Part shown: piece after piece, positions 36,105 through 45,288 of the stretch | How the letters are laid out: every line of letters starts with the position of its first letter | Position numbering within the stretch: position 1 is the stretch's first letter | NCBI GenBank assembly: GCA_018268015.1 | Contig: JAFDXJ010000050.1 | Span: 186,001 to 250,000 of the forward strand | DNA from: Bacteroidota bacterium | GTDB taxonomy: Bacteria > Bacteroidota > Bacteroidia > Chitinophagales > Chitinophagaceae | Direction of reading: 5' to 3' | DNA length: 64,000 nt | Program-made: the position numbers and the translations under genes | The notes under the pieces: model-generated | Database searches by the model: none | The model's input: only the letters and a program-made list of their open reading frames with translations | What the model was told of the DNA's origin: nothing

Positions 36105-36608
36105 TTATAGATCTTTCATTTCATCCTTATTTTTCAGAATAACTGTGCCAGTAAAAACTAAAGTGGGGGAAGCCACAGTAGTATTTGTTGTTACAGAAAT
36201 TACCTTTCTCACATCAGGTGTATTACTATGTCCGCTATCAAAAACGGCATCTACTTCACCATTTGCACCGGGTGCAATGGCTTCTTTTGTATAAGATGCC
36301 ACTGTGCATCCACAGGATGGTTGTACGGTGATAATAAATAAAGGTTTTGTCCCGGTATTTTTACAATGAAATAATATGTGAATTTTTTCACCTTGTTTGA
36401 CCGTACCAAAATGAACCAGGCTATCTTCCCATTGCACACTCGTATAATTCGCCGAGTCATTCACTGCTTTATTATTGCTCGCTGAAGTATTTGCATTTTT
36501 GTTTGTACATGAAGACATAGTCATCACAAATAAAAAAGCAAAAAAAGAAATTGCATGGAATGGAATGTGCCTACACTTTTTCTCCCTATTATATACGCTA
36601 AAATTCAT
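36105..36608 (-). CDS. DUF1573 lipoprotein
   Basis: A 167-residue exported protein. A long N-terminus leads to the hydrophobic stretch FFAFLFVMTM and the lipobox MSSC, so it is probably a lipoprotein. The DUF1573 domain is an Ig-like (ASPM/SPD-2/Hydin-type) fold: HFGTVKQGEKIHILFHCKN, IITVQPSCGCTVASY and PGANGEVDAVFDS, where PSCGCT is the family hallmark. Function unknown. It is 43 bp upstream of yajC and in the same orientation. Confidence 0.9.
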   Translation of the reverse strand: MNFSVYNREKKCRHIPFHAISFFAFLFVMTMSSCTNKNANTSASNNKAVNDSANYTSVQWEDSLVHFGTVKQGEKIHILFHCKNTGTKPLFIITVQPSCGCTVASYTKEAIAPGANGEVDAVFDSGHSNTPDVRKVISVTTNTTVASPTLVFTGTVILKNKDEMKDL

Positions 36609-36739
36609 ACCCCGGATATAAGGCGGCGAAACTACTCAAATAATTTTAGAGAATGATATAAAAAAAGGATAAAACCGTTCACAGGTCATAAAATTTTCAA
36701 AAGAAAAAAGTCATTTCAAAAAAGGAATCATTGAACGGC

Positions 36740-37138
36740 TTAATTGGTTTCTATTGGTGTACAGATTTCTATCAAAAAGCCATCCGGGTCACGCACATAA
36801 GCTATGACCTGTCCCCATGAAGTAGTAACCGGATGTTCTACAATTTTAGCACCGGATTTAATTGCCTGGTTAATAGTGGCTTCCACATTGTCGGTCACAA
36901 AACCAATTTCAATACCAAAAGGTTTATTGGTTAAATTACTTTCAATAAATCCATTTTTCAAGTGCAATTTTGCATGGGATTTTGTTGCAAATGAAAGTGT
37001 GGCAAAACCGGTATTTAATTCTCCGTATGAATTATCAGGGGATATGAATTTTATTTTAAAATCAAATGCCTTACAATAAAAATCAAGAGTTGTAGAAACA
37101 TCATCGACATAAAGTATGGTGTATTTGAATTCAAGCAT
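36740..37138 (-). CDS. VOC-family (glyoxalase-like) protein
   Basis: A 132-residue protein with two beta-alpha-beta-beta-beta units: YTILYVDDVSTTLDFYCKAF at the N-terminus and PVTTSWGQVIAYVRDPDGFLIEIC at the C-terminus. The final Glu of LIEIC is the usual metal ligand of the vicinal-oxygen-chelate fold. Members include glyoxalases, dioxygenases and resistance proteins, so no substrate can be given. It stands alone between DUF1573 and an NTF2-like lipoprotein gene. Confidence 0.85.
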   Translation of the reverse strand: MLEFKYTILYVDDVSTTLDFYCKAFDFKIKFISPDNSYGELNTGFATLSFATKSHAKLHLKNGFIESNLTNKPFGIEIGFVTDNVEATINQAIKSGAKIVEHPVTTSWGQVIAYVRDPDGFLIEICTPIETN

Positions 37139-37172
37139 GGGATTTCATTTTTATAGGTTATTCGCAGGATCC

Positions 37173-37781
37173 TTATGGATTATTTTTTTGAGGTAAATAT
37201 TTATCAGGGATTGACATTCCTTTCTTTTCAGTATCCCAAATGATGCTGGAAATTTTCCATCCGGCAGGTGTTTTAATAAGTTGAAAACTATTTACACCTC
37301 TCTCAGAAACGGAATCCATAGTATTTATGTATGTTTTATAACTACTGAGTCTTTGAGCAATGCGGCCATACTGATCTGTTTTTCCATACATTTCTTCTTC
37401 GTAAAATGATTGTATTTGACCCTGATCAATCATATTTTTATATCCTGTCACAAATTGTTCTAATGATAGCACCTGTAAAGTATCATTAGGAAAGAAACCG
37501 AGGATTGCTGTTGGCATAAAATAGTCATGAATCTTTTCATAATCCGGTTTTGATCCCTTCTTAAAACTTATCCATGCATAAGCATCATCCACTGCTTTTT
37601 TAATGGCTGCATCGTCAGTTGACATACTTTCGGTCTTTGTGGAATCTCCGGATGGGGATGTGCTAACTTGATTATTACAAGCTGATATTGTAAATAAAAG
37701 CAGAGCAGATAAAAGCGTTCTTATAATAGAAAGTTTAGAATATGAATAATCATTGTTTTTCAAAAATAAGATAAATTTCAT
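37173..37781 (-). CDS. NTF2/SnoaL-like lipoprotein
   Basis: I take the ATG at 37781, giving about 202 residues, because the longer frame (to 37880) would run through the ahcY terminator and its end. The N-terminus has a hydrophobic stretch LLSALLLFTISAC with the lipobox SAC. The mature part, DDAAIKKAVDDAYAWISF through GWKISSIIWDTEK, has the pattern of an NTF2-like domain (SnoaL/DUF4440), with QLIKTPAGWKI as the last strand. Its role in the envelope is unknown. Confidence 0.7.
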   Translation of the reverse strand: MKFILFLKNNDYSYSKLSIIRTLLSALLLFTISACNNQVSTSPSGDSTKTESMSTDDAAIKKAVDDAYAWISFKKGSKPDYEKIHDYFMPTAILGFFPNDTLQVLSLEQFVTGYKNMIDQGQIQSFYEEEMYGKTDQYGRIAQRLSSYKTYINTMDSVSERGVNSFQLIKTPAGWKISSIIWDTEKKGMSIPDKYLPQKNNP

Positions 37782-37795
37782 AAAGCTTTTCCTCA

Positions 37796-37826
37796 AAAAA
37801 AATACCCTGCAAATATTGCAGGGTAT
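37796..37826 (-). terminator. Terminator after ahcY (minus strand)
   Basis: Stem ATACCCTGCAA / TTGCAGGGTAT with a small loop, followed on the minus strand by a run of T. It lies 20 bp after the ahcY stop. Confidence 0.92.
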
Positions 37827-37845
37827 ACTTATTTCAATGATTTGT

Positions 37846-39174
37846 TTAATAACGATACATATCTGTTTTATACGGCCCATCTTTAGGAATACCTAAATAA
37901 TCAGATTGTGCTTGTGTGAGTTCATCCAGTACAACACCAATTTTTGCCAGGTGCAGTCGCGCTACTTTTTCATCTAAGTGTTTCGGCAAAACATACACTT
38001 TGTTTTCATATTTACTATGATTATTCCATAATTCTATTTGCGCCAATACCTGGTTTGTAAAAGAATTACTCATAACAAAAGAAGGATGGCCTGTAGCACA
38101 GCCAAGATTCACCAAACGGCCTTCAGCAAGTACAATAATATCTTTCCCATCAATTGTGTAAAGATCTACTTGAGGCTTAATGGTATTTTTTGAGTGACCG
38201 TAATTTTTATTTAACCAGGAAATATCAATTTCAATATCGAAATGGCCAATATTACAAACGATGGCTTTATCTTTCATAGCACGAAAATGCGCTTCAGTAA
38301 TCAGATCCCGACAACCGGATGCTGTGACTATAATGTCCGCCTCTTTAACAGCATCAATCATTTTTTTTACTTCAAATCCATCCATTGCTGCCTGTAATGC
38401 ACAGATGGGATCTATTTCTGTAATGATTACACGGGCGCCTGCACCTTTTAAACTTTTCGCTGATCCTTTACCAACATCTCCATAACCGCCTACCACAGCT
38501 ACTTTACCGGCCATCATGACATCTGTAGCACGGCGAATGGCATCAACCAGACTTTCCTGGCAGCCATATTTATTATCAAATTTTGATTTAGTTACACTGT
38601 CATTTACATTAATGGCTGGGATAGGTAGAGTGCCTTTTTCCATTCTTTCATACAAACGATGAACGCCGGTTGTAGTCTCTTCGCTCAGGCCATGTATATT
38701 TTTAATCAATTCAGGATATTGGTCAAAAACCATATTGGTCAGATCACCTCCATCATCCAGGATCATATTCAAAGGCTTCTCCTGGCTGCCAAAAAATAAA
38801 GTTTGTTCAATACACCAATCCGCTTCGCTTTGTGTTTGACCTTTCCATGCAAAAACGCCGATTCCCTTTTCAGCAATAGCAGCGGCAGCATGATCTTGAG
38901 TGGAAAAAATATTGCAACTGCTCCATCTTACTTCAGCTCCCAGCTCAATAAGCGTTTCTATTAATACGGCAGTTTGAATGGTCATATGTAAGCAACCTGC
39001 TATGCGTGCTCCCTGCAAAGGTTTCGATTTTCCATACTCTTCCCTGATTGACATCAAGCCCGGCATTTCTGCTTCAGCAAGCATGATCTCTTTGCGGCCC
39101 CATGCGGCCAGGCTGATATCTTTAACTTTATAAGGAAGTTTAAAATCTATTTTTGATGAGAGTGTTCCGGGCAT
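37846..39174 (-). CDS. ahcY: Adenosylhomocysteinase (S-adenosylhomocysteine hydrolase)
   Basis: Hydrolyses S-adenosylhomocysteine to homocysteine and adenosine, keeping the methyl cycle running. [15 protein letters not shown] and [15 protein letters not shown] form the substrate site, [10 protein letters not shown] the catalytic region, and [23 protein letters not shown] the NAD-binding Rossmann motif. The C-terminus PYKTDMYRY completes the neighbouring subunit's site. I start at the ATG at 39174 because the alternative at 39192 falls inside the promoter's -7 element. About 442 residues, a complete enzyme. Confidence 0.96.
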   Translation of the reverse strand: MPGTLSSKIDFKLPYKVKDISLAAWGRKEIMLAEAEMPGLMSIREEYGKSKPLQGARIAGCLHMTIQTAVLIETLIELGAEVRWSSCNIFSTQDHAAAAIAEKGIGVFAWKGQTQSEADWCIEQTLFFGSQEKPLNMILDDGGDLTNMVFDQYPELIKNIHGLSEETTTGVHRLYERMEKGTLPIPAINVNDSVTKSKFDNKYGCQESLVDAIRRATDVMMAGKVAVVGGYGDVGKGSAKSLKGAGARVIITEIDPICALQAAMDGFEVKKMIDAVKEADIIVTASGCRDLITEAHFRAMKDKAIVCNIGHFDIEIDISWLNKNYGHSKNTIKPQVDLYTIDGKDIIVLAEGRLVNLGCATGHPSFVMSNSFTNQVLAQIELWNNHSKYENKVYVLPKHLDEKVARLHLAKIGVVLDELTQAQSDYLGIPKDGPYKTDMYRY

Positions 39175-39189
39175 AAAATGAATTTTTCG

Positions 39190-39220
39190 CAAAGGTACAT
39201 TTAAAGCGAATATCTTACAA
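39190..39220 (-). promoter_or_regulatory. Promoter of ahcY (minus strand)
   Basis: Reading on the minus strand: TTG (39220-39218), 20-bp spacer, TACCTTTG (39197-39190), an excellent fit to the Bacteroidota consensus. Transcription would start near 39184, about 10 nt before the chosen ATG. Confidence 0.65.
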
Positions 39221-39303
39221 TAATATCGCCCAAATGAAATAATGATTGTATTGTAAACACAGTATCTCTGTAGAAAAATAAGGATACATTTAACTAAAAT
39301 TTT

Positions 39304-39317
39304 TTTATCGCGATAAA
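39304..39317. promoter_or_regulatory. Perfect 14-bp palindrome between ahcY and a small exported protein
   Basis: TTTATCGCGATAAA is a perfect inverted repeat with no spacer, lying 53 bp before the plus-strand gene at 39371 and about 85 bp upstream of the ahcY promoter. Position and symmetry suit a dimeric regulator, but none is identified. Confidence 0.35.
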
Positions 39318-39370
39318 TAGTATAATTTTCCTCATATCAAATCCTTATTCATCCATAAATTATAAAGAAA

Positions 39371-39742
39371 ATGAAAAAACTAATTTTTATCCTTGGTCTT
39401 TTTTATTGTGGTGGTATTTATGCACAGACAGACACAACCATGATAGAACAATATTGCCAGGTGGTAGCCAGTCAGAAGATTTTTAGTAATAAAGTTACGA
39501 TTGATATAGACTTTGGGGAGGCTCGTGGATTATTTCAAACAAATAAAGTTAAAGATGAGAATGGCAAATCTAAAACCTTCAATACGGTAATTGATGCATT
39601 AAATTATCTTGGTAAAGACGGGTGGAGGCTTGTAAATGCTTTTCCTATATCGAACAGCACAAAAGATAATACAAATACTTATTACTATTATGTATTTAAA
39701 AAGTATTTTCCAAAAAATGATGCTGCCAATTCCGGGGAGTAA
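39371..39742 (+). CDS. Small exported protein of unknown function
   Basis: A 123-residue protein with a clear signal peptide (KKLIFILGLFYCGGIYAQ, cut near residue 19). The mature part has an EQYCQVVAS strand, a charged middle, and ALNYLGKDGWRLVNAFPI followed by YYYYVFKKYF. The pattern 'L...G..GW.LV' near the end is also seen in DUF4177-type proteins, but I do not claim that family. The next gene, on the same strand, encodes a porin-like protein 72 bp downstream. Function unknown. Confidence 0.65.
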   Translation: MKKLIFILGLFYCGGIYAQTDTTMIEQYCQVVASQKIFSNKVTIDIDFGEARGLFQTNKVKDENGKSKTFNTVIDALNYLGKDGWRLVNAFPISNSTKDNTNTYYYYVFKKYFPKNDAANSGE

Positions 39743-39814
39743 ATATTGAATTTGAATAAGATTTTATCATTTCATTGCCATGAATGAGGTTATTTTGCAT
39801 ACCTGAAAGATTAC

Positions 39815-41848
39815 ATGAAATTCACACTATTGAAATGCTTCTTCCTGTTATGGGTCATCATGACTCCTGTTATTTTATCGGCACAAGATACACGTGAAAC
39901 GATACCCAATACACAAAACCCGGAATCACAAATTTCATATGACAGCCAGGGGAGGCCTATACGAAAATCTACTCAAAAAGACTCACTCATCCATCGTAAT
40001 CCATTGGAGGATTCCATTACGATTAGCTACAGGTATTTTGATTCGACAAGAAGTGAGCATTTAGATTCATCTATTACAGATTTTTATAAATGGTATCCTT
40101 TTTCCTATAAAAATATAAACCTGGGCAACCTGGGTAATGCTACAAAGTCTCTCATTTTTTTGCCCAATATGCAAGCTGGTTGGGATGCCGGTTTTCATGC
40201 TTATGATTTATACAGGTACACCGTCAACGACACACGTTTTTTCAATACATCACGCCCTTATGCTGAATTGGGTTATCTGCTTGGCAGTAAGGGTGAACAA
40301 ATGATTAATGTATTATACACGAAGAACAGCAAGAGGAATTTTAACCTCACATTCCAGTTCCGTTTTATCAATTCACCGGGATCCTATAAAAATCAAAACA
40401 GCAGCCATAATAATATTCGCCTGAATACTTATTTTTCCAGTAGAAATAAACGCTATGGCAATTACTTTATTTTTATCAATAATAAACTTCGATCATCTGA
40501 AAATGGCGGCTTGCAAGATGAAGGCAAATTGGACAGCCTTTCATTAAATGATCCTTTTGAGTTATTTACGCGGCTTGGAAATAATGCCGTATCAAGCCGC
40601 AACTTTTTCTCTACAAATATTTCCACAGGTACAGAATATGATGAGAATATTTTTCTTTTTAGACAGTATTATGATGTGGGCCAGAAAGATTCCCTGGTGG
40701 TTGACTCTACGACTTATCAGTTATTTTATCCCAGGCTTCGTTTTCAGCATACTATTTCTTACCAGACTCAAAAATTTATTTTTTCTGATATCAACCCGGT
40801 GGATTCCAATTATTCAAAATACTTTAATTATCTTGTAAGTAGCGCCACGATTCACTTTCAGGATAATTGGAAATCATTAGTGAATGATTTCAGCATAATT
40901 ACGTATCCTCAAAAAAATAATTTTAATCAATTCCTCAAATTGGGTGCGACCTATGAATGGATAAAGGGTGGGGGCGAGTATTTACCTGGCGTGCAGTATA
41001 ATAATATCATCGCTAATGTAGAATATAGAAACCGTACCAAAAATCAACAATGGGATTTGATGATTCGTGGTAAATTATATGCTTCAGGAAGTTATGCAGG
41101 AGATTATGACGCTTATTTAGCTTTACAGAAACAAATAGCTGCATCTAAAGCTTTTTTTCAAATTGGATTACAAAATGTAAATAAGTCACCCGCATCCGTT
41201 TTTGATAATCAGGTCAGTTCATTTCCCGTCATTGCCGGAAATTTCAAAAAAGAAAATAATACGCGCATTTTTGCGAACCTGCATTTTAATGCATTGAATT
41301 TTCAATTAAGCGGAGAATATTTTATTCTTGGAAATTATATTTATTTCAATAATTTTTATGAAGCCCAACAATCCTCTTCATTATTAAATCTTTTACATAT
41401 AACTGCTGAAAAGCAATTTCGTATTGCCAAACATTGGAATTTATACAGTGAATTACACTTTCAACAAACAACAGCCAATGCACCCATAGAAGTCCCACTT
41501 CTTTTCACGCGTAACCGCTTTGCTTTTGAAGGGAACTTTTTTACCAACCTGTATTTATCAACCGGTATTGAAGTTATTTATAATACGCCTTATAAGGCTG
41601 ATAATTATTCTCCGCTGAATGGGCATTTTATTGTACAAGATACTGCTACTATTTATAATCGCCCGGATATCAATTTATACCTGGGTATGCGTATCAAAAG
41701 TTTTAAAGGGTTTATCAGGCTGGAAAACCTGAATACCATTGATTTTCAAAATAATTTTAGCTTCACAAAAGTCAATTTCCTGGCGCCTCATTATGCCGCA
41801 CGCGGGCTGTGGATACGGTTTGGTATTTGGTGGAATTTTGTAAATTAA
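39815..41848 (+). CDS. Putative outer-membrane porin (Porin_10-like)
   Basis: A 677-residue protein with a signal peptide (cut near ILSAQ, about residue 24). After a polar Ser/Thr/Asp-rich stretch comes a long series of alternating, aromatic-rich strands such as LNLTFQFRFINSPG-like segments, INNKLRSSENGG, NIIANVEYRNRTKN and the last strand GLWIRFGIWWNFVN, ending in an aromatic residue followed by a short tail, as in outer-membrane barrels. The layout is that of the Bacteroidota Porin_10 group. Substrate unknown. Confidence 0.78.
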   Translation: MKFTLLKCFFLLWVIMTPVILSAQDTRETIPNTQNPESQISYDSQGRPIRKSTQKDSLIHRNPLEDSITISYRYFDSTRSEHLDSSITDFYKWYPFSYKNINLGNLGNATKSLIFLPNMQAGWDAGFHAYDLYRYTVNDTRFFNTSRPYAELGYLLGSKGEQMINVLYTKNSKRNFNLTFQFRFINSPGSYKNQNSSHNNIRLNTYFSSRNKRYGNYFIFINNKLRSSENGGLQDEGKLDSLSLNDPFELFTRLGNNAVSSRNFFSTNISTGTEYDENIFLFRQYYDVGQKDSLVVDSTTYQLFYPRLRFQHTISYQTQKFIFSDINPVDSNYSKYFNYLVSSATIHFQDNWKSLVNDFSIITYPQKNNFNQFLKLGATYEWIKGGGEYLPGVQYNNIIANVEYRNRTKNQQWDLMIRGKLYASGSYAGDYDAYLALQKQIAASKAFFQIGLQNVNKSPASVFDNQVSSFPVIAGNFKKENNTRIFANLHFNALNFQLSGEYFILGNYIYFNNFYEAQQSSSLLNLLHITAEKQFRIAKHWNLYSELHFQQTTANAPIEVPLLFTRNRFAFEGNFFTNLYLSTGIEVIYNTPYKADNYSPLNGHFIVQDTATIYNRPDINLYLGMRIKSFKGFIRLENLNTIDFQNNFSFTKVNFLAPHYAARGLWIRFGIWWNFVN

Positions 41849-41925
41849 TGATAATATTCGTCAATTGACAACCTTCTTTCTTAGATATACCGTATTTTTA
41901 TAGTAGTTAAAATAAATTTTAAATT

Positions 41926-42267
41926 ATGAAAAAATTAATATTTTCTTCAATAGCCCTATTTGCATTTAGCTTTATGGGCTCCGCTCAAGCAAAGTCAGAT
42001 ACTTTGATGGTCTTGGGAAATTGTGGTATGTGCAAAAGTAATATCGAAACTGCCGCCACAAAAGCAGGTGCTAATTCTGCAGTGTGGAATAAAGAAACTA
42101 AAATTCTGGTGGTTAACTATGATGAAACGAAAACAACTAATTTGAATATTCAAAAGAGTATTGCTGCTGCAGGATATGATACTCCTGCCATAAAAGCAAC
42201 AGATGCAGATTATTTGAAGCTTGAAAAATGTTGCCAATACGATCGAAACCCTAAAAAAGAAAATTAA
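41926..42267 (+). CDS. Exported heavy-metal-associated (HMA) domain protein
   Basis: A 113-residue protein with a signal peptide ending near GSAQA (residue 22). The HMA fold starts DTLMVLGNCGMCKSNIETAA, with the metal-binding CxxC in NCGMCK, and continues through the ILVVNYDETK strand. A second Cys pair occurs in EKCCQYDR near the C-terminus. It probably binds copper or another soft metal in the periplasm. A terminator follows. No metal ATPase gene is adjacent. Confidence 0.85.
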   Translation: MKKLIFSSIALFAFSFMGSAQAKSDTLMVLGNCGMCKSNIETAATKAGANSAVWNKETKILVVNYDETKTTNLNIQKSIAAAGYDTPAIKATDADYLKLEKCCQYDRNPKKEN

Positions 42268-42284
42268 TTATATAGCCTCCTATT

Positions 42285-42318
42285 AAAAAAAACCTCGTCA
42301 TAAAGACGAGGTTTTTTT
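42285..42318. terminator. Bidirectional terminator between HMA gene and M13 peptidase
   Basis: AAAAAACCTCGTC and GACGAGGTTTTTTT form a long stem with a 5-nt loop. T-runs on both strands let it serve both convergent genes. Confidence 0.92.
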
Positions 42319-42337
42319 ATGCATTTACAAAATCTAC

Positions 42338-44374
42338 TTACCAGATTTTAATACGCTCATTTTCCGGCTTATACATTTTGTCGCCAGGTTTTACATCAAA
42401 AGCTTTATACCAGGCATCAATATTGGATACAGGGCCATTGCAACGGGCCATTCCGGGGCTATGTGGATCAGTCAAAATTAATTGTGCGGAAAATTCCGGT
42501 AATATGTTCGCACGCCATACTTGTGCCCAACTCAGGAAAAACCGTTGATCCGGGGTGAAGCCATCAATTTTTTTATTAGATTGTCCTTCGGGCGTTTTTT
42601 TAAATGCCGCATAAGCTATATTTAATCCTCCGAGGTCTGCGAGGTTCTCTCCCAAGGTCAATTGGCCGTTTACATGTAAACTGTCATTCACTACAAATGC
42701 ATTATATTGCTTTACGACTAAGTCGGCCCTTTCAGTAAACTTTTTCGCATCTTCATCAGTCCACCAGTTTTTTAAATTTCCATCTGCTGCATATTGACGG
42801 CCTTCATCATCAAAACCATGTGTTAATTCATGGCCTATTACTGCCGCAATACCACCATAGTTTACGGCATCATCGGCTCCAAAATCAAAGAAAGGAAATT
42901 GCAGGATACCGGCAGGGAAAGCAATCTCATTATTGGCTGGATTGTAATACGCATTAATGGTTGGAGGAGTCATACCCCATTCCGTTTTATCCACCGGTTT
43001 TCCCATATGGTTAACCATTTTATTATACTCAAATTCCTGGATACTATGAATGTTGCCTAAAAAGTCATTTCTATGAATGACTACACCCGAATACGTTTCC
43101 CATTTATCCGGAAAGCCGATTTTATTTACGATTGCATGCAACTTTTCTTCTGCTTGTACTTTCGTGCTATCACTCATCCAATCAAGTTTTTGGATTCTTT
43201 CTGAAAAAGTTTCCTGCACATTTTTTACCAAAGCAAGCATTCTTTGTTTAGCAGCATCTGTAAAATATTTTTCCACGTATAATTGACCCAGTAATTCGCC
43301 CAACATGCCATCGGTAAGGCCACTCATACGTTGCCAACGAGGTGTAATTTCTTTTTGCCCGGATAATATTTTGGAGAATTCAAAACTCCTGTTGACAAAT
43401 GCAGAACTTAACAATCCAGCTGATGATTTAATAACCCCCCATTGCAGGTAAGCTTTCCAGGTATCTAAAGGGACTGCAGCAAACAAAGAAGCAGCTGCCT
43501 GGAAAAATACAGGGTTATTTACCAGAACACTATCCGCATTGTTTACTTTCATTAAACTCATCAATTCTTTCCAATCGAAGCCGGGCGTAAGTTTTGTAAA
43601 ATCTGCCACGGAAAATTTATTGTAGGTTTTAATTGGGTCACGCATTTCCACCCTGCTTTTTTGAGCCGTTGCCAAACCGGTTTCTAGGCTTAAAATTTCT
43701 TCTGCTTTATGTTGAGCTGTAGCTTCATCTTCGCCCACCATTTTAAACATATCCGTAATATATTTTACATATGCATCTCGGATCATTTTACTGCGAGAAT
43801 CATTTTTTAAATAATAATCGCGATCGGGTAAAGAAGTCCCTCCCTGTGAAAAACCAGGAATATAAGTATTCACATCTTTATCATCCTGACCAACATAAAA
43901 ACCATATAATAAACCACCCAACCCTTTGGTACGTTCTCCGGCAATTTCTTTCAATACATCCGCTTTTGAACTAAGGGCGCCTAATCGTTCTAATTCAGCT
44001 TTGATAGGAGTATAACCTAATTGTTCAATAGTAACCGTATCCATTGCACTGGCATAAAAATCGCCAACACGTTGATAAATGGAATTTTTTGTAGGGTTCG
44101 CAGCTGCTTCCGTAGTCAATAATTTTAACCGCTCCAGGCTATTTTGACGAAGCACATCAAAACTTCCCCACCTTGTTTTAGAAGCAGGTACTGGGTTGTT
44201 TTTCAGCCAGTTATCATTGGCATATAAATAAAAATTATCACCAGGTTTGATACTTAAATCCATATTTGCCGGATCAATATATTTAATGTTTGATCCATCT
44301 TTTTGGGAAAATGCAGGTAACGTAACCATTAAAAAGAAAAATGGTATAGCGCTTCTGCCAATCATTTTTTTCAT
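42338..44374 (-). CDS. Exported M13-family (neprilysin-like) zinc metallopeptidase
   Basis: A 678-residue endopeptidase with a signal peptide (cut near FSQ, residue 24). The zinc motif is VIGHELTHGFDDEG (HExxH), with the third ligand in GENLADLGG. NAYYNPANNEIAFPAGILQ holds the substrate-binding NAYY motif. The N-terminal PxxDFY-type start of the family appears as KPGDNFYLYANDNW. Members degrade small peptides outside the cytoplasm; the natural substrate here is unknown. It converges on the HMA gene. Confidence 0.95.
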   Translation of the reverse strand: MKKMIGRSAIPFFFLMVTLPAFSQKDGSNIKYIDPANMDLSIKPGDNFYLYANDNWLKNNPVPASKTRWGSFDVLRQNSLERLKLLTTEAAANPTKNSIYQRVGDFYASAMDTVTIEQLGYTPIKAELERLGALSSKADVLKEIAGERTKGLGGLLYGFYVGQDDKDVNTYIPGFSQGGTSLPDRDYYLKNDSRSKMIRDAYVKYITDMFKMVGEDEATAQHKAEEILSLETGLATAQKSRVEMRDPIKTYNKFSVADFTKLTPGFDWKELMSLMKVNNADSVLVNNPVFFQAAASLFAAVPLDTWKAYLQWGVIKSSAGLLSSAFVNRSFEFSKILSGQKEITPRWQRMSGLTDGMLGELLGQLYVEKYFTDAAKQRMLALVKNVQETFSERIQKLDWMSDSTKVQAEEKLHAIVNKIGFPDKWETYSGVVIHRNDFLGNIHSIQEFEYNKMVNHMGKPVDKTEWGMTPPTINAYYNPANNEIAFPAGILQFPFFDFGADDAVNYGGIAAVIGHELTHGFDDEGRQYAADGNLKNWWTDEDAKKFTERADLVVKQYNAFVVNDSLHVNGQLTLGENLADLGGLNIAYAAFKKTPEGQSNKKIDGFTPDQRFFLSWAQVWRANILPEFSAQLILTDPHSPGMARCNGPVSNIDAWYKAFDVKPGDKMYKPENERIKIW

Positions 44375-44450
44375 TTTTTCAATTTTTGGCGAAGTTAGGT
44401 TAAATGCTTTTGAGATAAATAATCCGGTATAAGAAAAGTATCAATTTTTA

Positions 44451-44482
44451 TTTGCGCCATTATGGATAAAAGGTTACTTTTG
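44451..44482 (+). promoter_or_regulatory. Promoter of rpmI-rplT
   Basis: TTTG (44451-44454), 20-bp spacer, TACTTTTG (44475-44482): one of the best matches in the window to the Bacteroidota promoter consensus. Transcription should start near 44489, about 87 nt upstream of rpmI. Confidence 0.7.
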
Positions 44483-44488
44483 CGCCTC

Positions 44489-44575
44489 TTTAAAATAAAT
44501 TTCCCAAAAGGCTCAACAAGTTTTCCGTCTGTTCGGAAACGCCAGCAGGGAGTAATCTTCATAAGATTATTAAAT
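44489..44575 (+). promoter_or_regulatory. Structured leader of rpmI-rplT (candidate autoregulatory element)
   Basis: The predicted untranslated leader holds two hairpins: TTTCCG / CGGAAA (44522-44539, 6-nt loop) and TAATCTT / AAGATTA (44553-44569, 3-nt loop). The second ends 6 bases before the rpmI ATG and could hide its initiation region. In other bacteria L20 represses its own operon by binding such leaders. Whether that applies here is inference. Confidence 0.4.
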
Positions 44576-44773
44576 ATGCCTAAGGTAAAAACAAACTCAA
44601 GTGCAAAAAAGCGCTTTAAAGTGACAGGTACCGGGAAGATCGCTTATCAAAAATCATTCAAGCGTCACATTCTCACCAAAAAATCTAAAAAACGTAAAAG
44701 AAATTTAAATAAGCAGGGATTGGTGGCAGCACCAAACCGCGATTTTGTTATGCGTTTATTACGATTAAAATAA
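44576..44773 (+). CDS. rpmI: 50S ribosomal protein L35
   Basis: A 65-residue basic protein starting [20 protein letters not shown], the standard L35 start. An upstream in-frame ATG (44462) would add 38 residues unrelated to L35 and lie inside the promoter, so I reject it. [16 protein letters not shown] is the conserved middle. It is followed by rplT after 52 bp. infC, the usual first gene of this operon, is not upstream here. Confidence 0.96.
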   Translation: MPKVKTNSSAKKRFKVTGTGKIAYQKSFKRHILTKKSKKRKRNLNKQGLVAAPNRDFVMRLLRLK

Positions 44774-44825
44774 AATTGAATCCATTTATTCATCTGCCTC
44801 CATTAAGGAGTAAAAAATATAAAAC

Positions 44826-45170
44826 ATGCCACGTTCAGTAAATGCTGTCGCATCAAAAGCCCGGAGAAAAAAAGTACTTAAAAATGCAAAAGGGTTCTAC
44901 GGTAAACGGAAAAACGTTTATACCGTTGCTAAAAATATTGTAGAAAAAGGCCAAACCTATAGTTATGTTGGTAGAAAATTAAAAAAGAGAGAATACCGAC
45001 AATTATGGATTGCCCGGATCAATGCCGCGGTAAGACAAGAAGGTTTATCTTATAGCCAGTTTATGGATAAATTACATAAATCAGGCAATGATATTAATCG
45101 AAAAATATTGGCAGATCTCGCCATGAATGAGCCACTCGCTTTTAAAGCGCTGGTTGATTCAGTAAAATGA
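44826..45170 (+). CDS. rplT: 50S ribosomal protein L20
   Basis: A 114-residue protein needed early in 50S assembly, binding 23S rRNA domain [25 protein letters not shown] is close to the family start (PRVKGGVTARARHKK), and [25 protein letters not shown] is the most conserved part. It is the partner gene of rpmI and ends 18 bp before a terminator. Confidence 0.97.
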   Translation: MPRSVNAVASKARRKKVLKNAKGFYGKRKNVYTVAKNIVEKGQTYSYVGRKLKKREYRQLWIARINAAVRQEGLSYSQFMDKLHKSGNDINRKILADLAMNEPLAFKALVDSVK

Positions 45171-45187
45171 TTTTTTAGATAAAATTT

Positions 45188-45217
45188 AAAACCGGGATAT
45201 TTCACCCGGTTTTTTTT
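45188..45217 (+). terminator. Terminator after rplT
   Basis: Stem AAACCGGG / CCCGGTTT with an 8-nt loop and a following T-run. Confidence 0.92.
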
Positions 45218-45238
45218 ATTAGGATTGTTGCAAAAAAC

Positions 45239-45246
45239 TATTTTTG
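45239..45246 (+). promoter_or_regulatory. Candidate -7 element before the arginine decarboxylase gene
   Basis: TATTTTTG fits TAnnTTTG and lies 42 bp before the chosen ATG, just past the rplT terminator. No TTG occurs at the standard -33 spacing. Confidence 0.3.
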
Positions 45247-45288
45247 TAAAAAAATTATTTGACTTCTTTTACAGCCAGCTCAATCGGA

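Noticed and set aside
39175-39192. Longer AhcY start at 39192
   Set aside because: That ATG lies inside the TACCTTTG -7 element, so it would not be on the transcript from this promoter.
44462-44575. Longer L35 reading frame starting at 44462
   Set aside because: The 38 extra residues are not part of L35, and the start lies within the predicted promoter.
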